From the NCBI RefSeq assembly GCF_007197775.1, contig NZ_CP041638.1, positions 1,984,001 through 2,048,000 of the forward strand: a stretch of 64,000 nt of DNA. The letters are read 5' to 3'. Source of the DNA: Thalassotalea sp. PS06. GTDB lineage: Bacteria; Pseudomonadota; Gammaproteobacteria; Enterobacterales; Alteromonadaceae. Both the position numbers and the translations under genes were made by a program. Shown here piece after piece: positions 61,476-64,000 of this stretch. The notes beneath the pieces are model-generated. The model was given only the letters and a program-made list of their open reading frames with translations, made no database searches and was not told where the DNA came from. Numbering within the stretch: the first letter of the stretch is position 1; every line of letters starts with the position of its first letter.

Positions 61476-62138
61476 ATGACCCCGGAACAGCTGACTGGAC
61501 AGGTTCAGGATCACATCGAGTTTATTCAGGAGCATATTGGCCTGCATAAACAGGTCGTTGAGCCTTTTAAAGCGATGCAACAAGCCGCGGCGAAGGACGG
61601 CTTTAATCTGCAAATTGTCAGTGCTTTTCGTTCTTATGAACGTCAGTTAGGTATTTTCAATGCCAAGCTTGATGGTCAGCGCCCGGTTCTTGATATCAAT
61701 AATTGCCTGGTGGATATGCAAAGCCTGGCAATTGAAGATCAGGTTCATGCCATATTGCTCTACTCTGCTCTGCCCGGAGCAAGTCGTCATCACTGGGGCA
61801 CTGATATCGACGTCTTTGATCCCGAACTTTTATCCGGCGAAAAACTTCAGCTCGAACCTTGGGAATATGAACGCGGCGGACCTTTGGCACCGTTAAATCA
61901 GTGGCTTGAAAACCATTGTCAGCAGTTTGATTTTTATCGCCCATATCAGACATACCAGGGAGGCATCGCGCCAGAGCCCTGGCATCTGTCTTATCGCCCT
62001 TTGGCAGAAGTGTTCGAGCAACAAATGGATATTGATGTCCTCAACCAGTGTTTGACTAATAAACCGACAACAGCATTTGAAACCGTTGCAAAGTTATTAC
62101 CTTCGATAGTTGCAAGGTATGTTAAAATAACCGCTTGA
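61476..62138 (+). CDS. M15-family peptidase (D-alanyl-D-alanine carboxypeptidase type)
   Basis: A 220-residue protein with the VanY/M15B pattern. SAFRSYERQ is near residue 50. HHWGTDIDVFDPE supplies His and Asp zinc ligands, and EPWHLSY the catalytic Glu and last His. Such enzymes trim D-Ala from muropeptides. There is no signal peptide, so either it is cytoplasmic or it acts on internal muropeptides. It starts one base after dapE and may be cotranscribed with it. Confidence 0.88.
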   Translation: MTPEQLTGQVQDHIEFIQEHIGLHKQVVEPFKAMQQAAAKDGFNLQIVSAFRSYERQLGIFNAKLDGQRPVLDINNCLVDMQSLAIEDQVHAILLYSALPGASRHHWGTDIDVFDPELLSGEKLQLEPWEYERGGPLAPLNQWLENHCQQFDFYRPYQTYQGGIAPEPWHLSYRPLAEVFEQQMDIDVLNQCLTNKPTTAFETVAKLLPSIVARYVKITA

Positions 62139-62169
62139 ACATTAAATTTACGAATATACAGAGAATAGA

Positions 62170-62352
62170 ATGAGTACCTGGTTAATCGTTGTTATTATCG
62201 TCCTTGGACTGGCGATCATTATTGGTAATCTATCGATGCTGCAAAAAAGTGCCCATCCGATTCGCCAGAAAAGTCTAAATGATTTGCAAGAAACCCTGCC
62301 CCGCGCCGGAGAGAAGAAAAAAACTGCAGAATCTGAGATTCGAGACAAATAA
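62170..62352 (+). CDS. DUF2897 small membrane protein
   Basis: A 60-residue protein with an N-terminal membrane helix (about 3-21, WLIVVIIVLGLAIIIGNL) and a charged tail (KTAESEIRDK). It fits the small DUF2897 family of Alteromonadales. Function unknown. It follows the M15 gene by 31 bp. Confidence 0.8.
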   Translation: MSTWLIVVIIVLGLAIIIGNLSMLQKSAHPIRQKSLNDLQETLPRAGEKKKTAESEIRDK

Positions 62353-62383
62353 ATCGGTCTCCCTAAATCCAAAAATTCCCATA

Positions 62384-62413
62384 AAAAAAGCCGACTATTG
62401 AGTCGGCTTTTTT
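62384..62413. terminator. Bidirectional rho-independent terminator
   Basis: AAAAAAGCCGACT and AGTCGGCTTTTTT form a 13-pair stem with a four-base loop. Runs of A and T on both sides let it serve the DUF2897 gene and the convergent bamC. Confidence 0.85.
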
Positions 62414-62432
62414 GGTGATTTTGCAATGATGA

Positions 62433-63494
62433 TTAATCGAATGTCAGAGCGCTGGACATGATATCAAAGTTGTTTTCCAGCACAGATTCACTAAGCACCT
62501 GCTGCTGGTCGTTGAAGATAGTCAACAGTGTTTTGCCATTTTGACGCTCAAGATGGAATTCATAACTACCATCTTCTAACTCAATTACGCCAACATCTTC
62601 ACCCCAGATGCCATCCCAAAGGCTTGGATCGTTGCGCTCATAGCTCACCATATAGACAAACTTAGACTCGTCGAGGTCCGTTACTGAAAAGTTATACTTT
62701 TCGAAAAACTCAGGCAATAATTCCCAGAACTCCTGCTGCGGATAATCAACCAGGTATGCAGCCTTGCCATCTGTATCTGAACTCATCGAAACGACTTTAC
62801 GGTTAGCACGAGCCAGACGTTGATCTCTCAGGCTTAGGCGATATTCATAATCAATTTGCGCGGAGATGGCATTAATCATTGCCATTTCTACACGTTGCTG
62901 CTCAATCGGATCGATTTTACTGGTGTTACCGGATTTGTAGTCAATCAAATCGACATTTAAGCCAATGCTACGACCGTGCGGCTTAGTAACCAGAGAATAT
63001 TTAAAACGCCAGCTCTCTGAAGTTTCAACATCTTCCCATAACCAGAAGCCACTTTTGGTTTCCTGATGGAACCAGTCAGATTCTAACTTAGTACCTTGCT
63101 TAGAGGTTAAATCTACACCTTCTTCCGCAAGATAGTTCTCTATGGCGCCGACAACAACCTCTTGTAAATCGCTGTCATCATCAATTTTGTCGAACCAGAT
63201 CTGTGCCGATTTATCAAATTCATCAACGCGGCTGCCAGATGCTAAGGCTAACACTAAAGAAGGAGCGCGAATGTCCAGCTCTTTACCTACCGGGCCAGCA
63301 GTCCCTTGTAATGAAGGTACGTTGTACTCAGACTCTTTTGCTGGCTGGGTAAGATTATCGGGCACGATTAACGCTTGCGGTACGTCCTCATTGACGTAAT
63401 CAAATTCGCCTTTTGCCTGCTTGCGTGTTTCTACTGTGCTACAGGCACTCACTGCCAAGGTCAGTAGGGAAATATAAAAAGTACGGCGATTCAT
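62433..63494 (-). CDS. bamC: Outer membrane protein assembly factor BamC
   Basis: A lipoprotein of the BAM complex that inserts outer membrane proteins. The 353-residue precursor has a lipobox LAVSAC (Cys18). The unstructured N-terminal part (VPQALIVPDNLTQPAKESEYNVPSL) normally binds BamD. Two helix-grip domains follow (about 105-220 and 235-350). AGGAG precedes the ATG. In E. coli it lies directly after dapA; here dapA is not between bamC and gcvR. Confidence 0.93.
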   Translation of the reverse strand: MNRRTFYISLLTLAVSACSTVETRKQAKGEFDYVNEDVPQALIVPDNLTQPAKESEYNVPSLQGTAGPVGKELDIRAPSLVLALASGSRVDEFDKSAQIWFDKIDDDSDLQEVVVGAIENYLAEEGVDLTSKQGTKLESDWFHQETKSGFWLWEDVETSESWRFKYSLVTKPHGRSIGLNVDLIDYKSGNTSKIDPIEQQRVEMAMINAISAQIDYEYRLSLRDQRLARANRKVVSMSSDTDGKAAYLVDYPQQEFWELLPEFFEKYNFSVTDLDESKFVYMVSYERNDPSLWDGIWGEDVGVIELEDGSYEFHLERQNGKTLLTIFNDQQQVLSESVLENNFDIMSSALTFD

Positions 63495-63919
63495 TAAAAC
63501 TCCTGATGAATAAAGCCTGCAATTACTTGCTGTTCTTGCTTGTTATATATAGGTATCAGCTATCATCGATATAGGCTGCTTACTTTACCACAAACCACAG
63601 TAAGTGAAAGCCCTAAGAAAACAACAAAATGGATAATTACAGCCTTCTCTGTCTTATTCTTATCTTCAATGCTGAAATTTGACGTATTCCTACACAAATA
63701 GTTCCCCTGCCAATTGAAAACTCACCTCGCATTTCAGCCTACGGCGGTTTAGGTCACGATATCCTTGTAAAACTAAGATTAAACAATCCATTCGTCCCGC
63801 CAATAGTCTTAAGAACAAACACTTAGAATGTTCAATAATCCGTTTCACAGGAGCAATCTTCTACCTTAGTTGATATACTGTTTACCAATTATTAACGAGT
63901 TAAGCTGCTTATACGATTT
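63495..63919. other. 425-bp gene-free stretch between bamC and gcvR
   Basis: No open frame, tRNA or clear repeat was seen. It must carry the divergent promoters of bamC and gcvR. I see no convincing -35/-10 pair. Confidence 0.5.
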
Positions 63920-64000
63920 ATGAAACAAAGTCTGGTGTTCACCGCCATTGGCAAAGACAAAACCGGCATCGTCAGTGAATTAACGAAGCTGGTATGGCAA
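63920..64000 (+). CDS. gcvR: Glycine cleavage system repressor-like protein GcvR, 3' end cut by window edge
   Basis: An ATG opens a frame of 27 codons to the window end: MKQSLVFTAIGKDKTGIVSEL then TKLVWQ. The sequence is the start of an ACT-domain protein of the GcvR type (I-G-K-D-x-T-G-I-V). In E. coli GcvR antagonises GcvA at the glycine cleavage operon. Its position next to bamC also fits the E. coli gcvR-dapA-bamC region. The ribosome site is weak. Confidence 0.75.
   Translation, partial: MKQSLVFTAIGKDKTGIVSELTKLVWQ

Overview
The window looks like chromosome of a marine gammaproteobacterium of the Alteromonadales type (Alteromonas, Colwellia or Thalassotalea relatives). The basis is gene order and protein style: thrS-infC-rpmI-rplT, ackA-pta, ribE divergent from a norM/mdtK-type MATE gene followed by tRNA-Val(GAC), gloB-mltD with a yafS-like gene nearby, an arsC-like gene overlapping dapE, and bamC near gcvR. 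No search was run, so the genus is not assigned. There is no prophage, plasmid, rRNA, transposase gene or CRISPR array. Mobile DNA is limited to short non-autonomous repeats.

Layout. 1-9.4 kb: a partial unknown gene, yccF-type membrane protein, FGGY kinase, yafS-type methyltransferase, an outer membrane protein, gloB, mltD, a cluster of palindromic repeats, a GST and a solitary outer membrane barrel. 9.4-13.9 kb: purC and the translation operon thrS-infC-rpmI-rplT, with an AUU start for infC and a hairpin before thrS that mimics the tRNA-Thr anticodon arm. 14-21 kb: START-domain protein, fructosamine kinase family protein, CPXCG protein, ribE, MATE pump, tRNA-Val, serine hydrolase, purU, then a 21-unit array of a 23-bp repeat. 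21.9-31 kb: ackA-pta, a UspE-like protein, and a LuxR regulator divergent from a flavin/thiamine-diphosphate enzyme pair. 31-36.7 kb is an accessory patch: a LexA-boxed SulA-like gene, two lipoproteins, small proteins, and two kinds of short mobile repeat. 36.8-43.1 kb: an HlyD/ABC-2 exporter, a YegS-like lipid kinase and an RstBA-like two-component pair.

43.2-55.5 kb is the most interesting part. Eight genes run on the minus strand: Tat-exported TldD-type metalloprotease, TldE/PmbA-type partner, DUF4159 protein, MoxR AAA+ ATPase, DUF58 protein, BatA-type membrane protein, and two large membrane proteins that each carry a histidine-rich insert. Spacing is tight and several genes overlap. I read this as one envelope system in which a MoxR/vWA-type chaperone module is coupled to an exported Tld protease, possibly for metal loading or substrate processing. 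That function is inference.

55.7-64 kb is mostly conserved: xthA, rlmA, yfbV, an ACT-domain protein, a barrel protein, arsC-like gene, dapE, an M15 peptidase, a DUF2897 protein, bamC and the start of gcvR. A 420-bp gene-free stretch at 57.9-58.35 kb holds two perfect DnaA boxes.

Non-autonomous elements found: a 275-277-bp MITE in two copies plus a 100-bp short form in two copies; a 78-79-bp palindromic element in two copies flanking a small ORF; and five 67-68-bp REP-like units.
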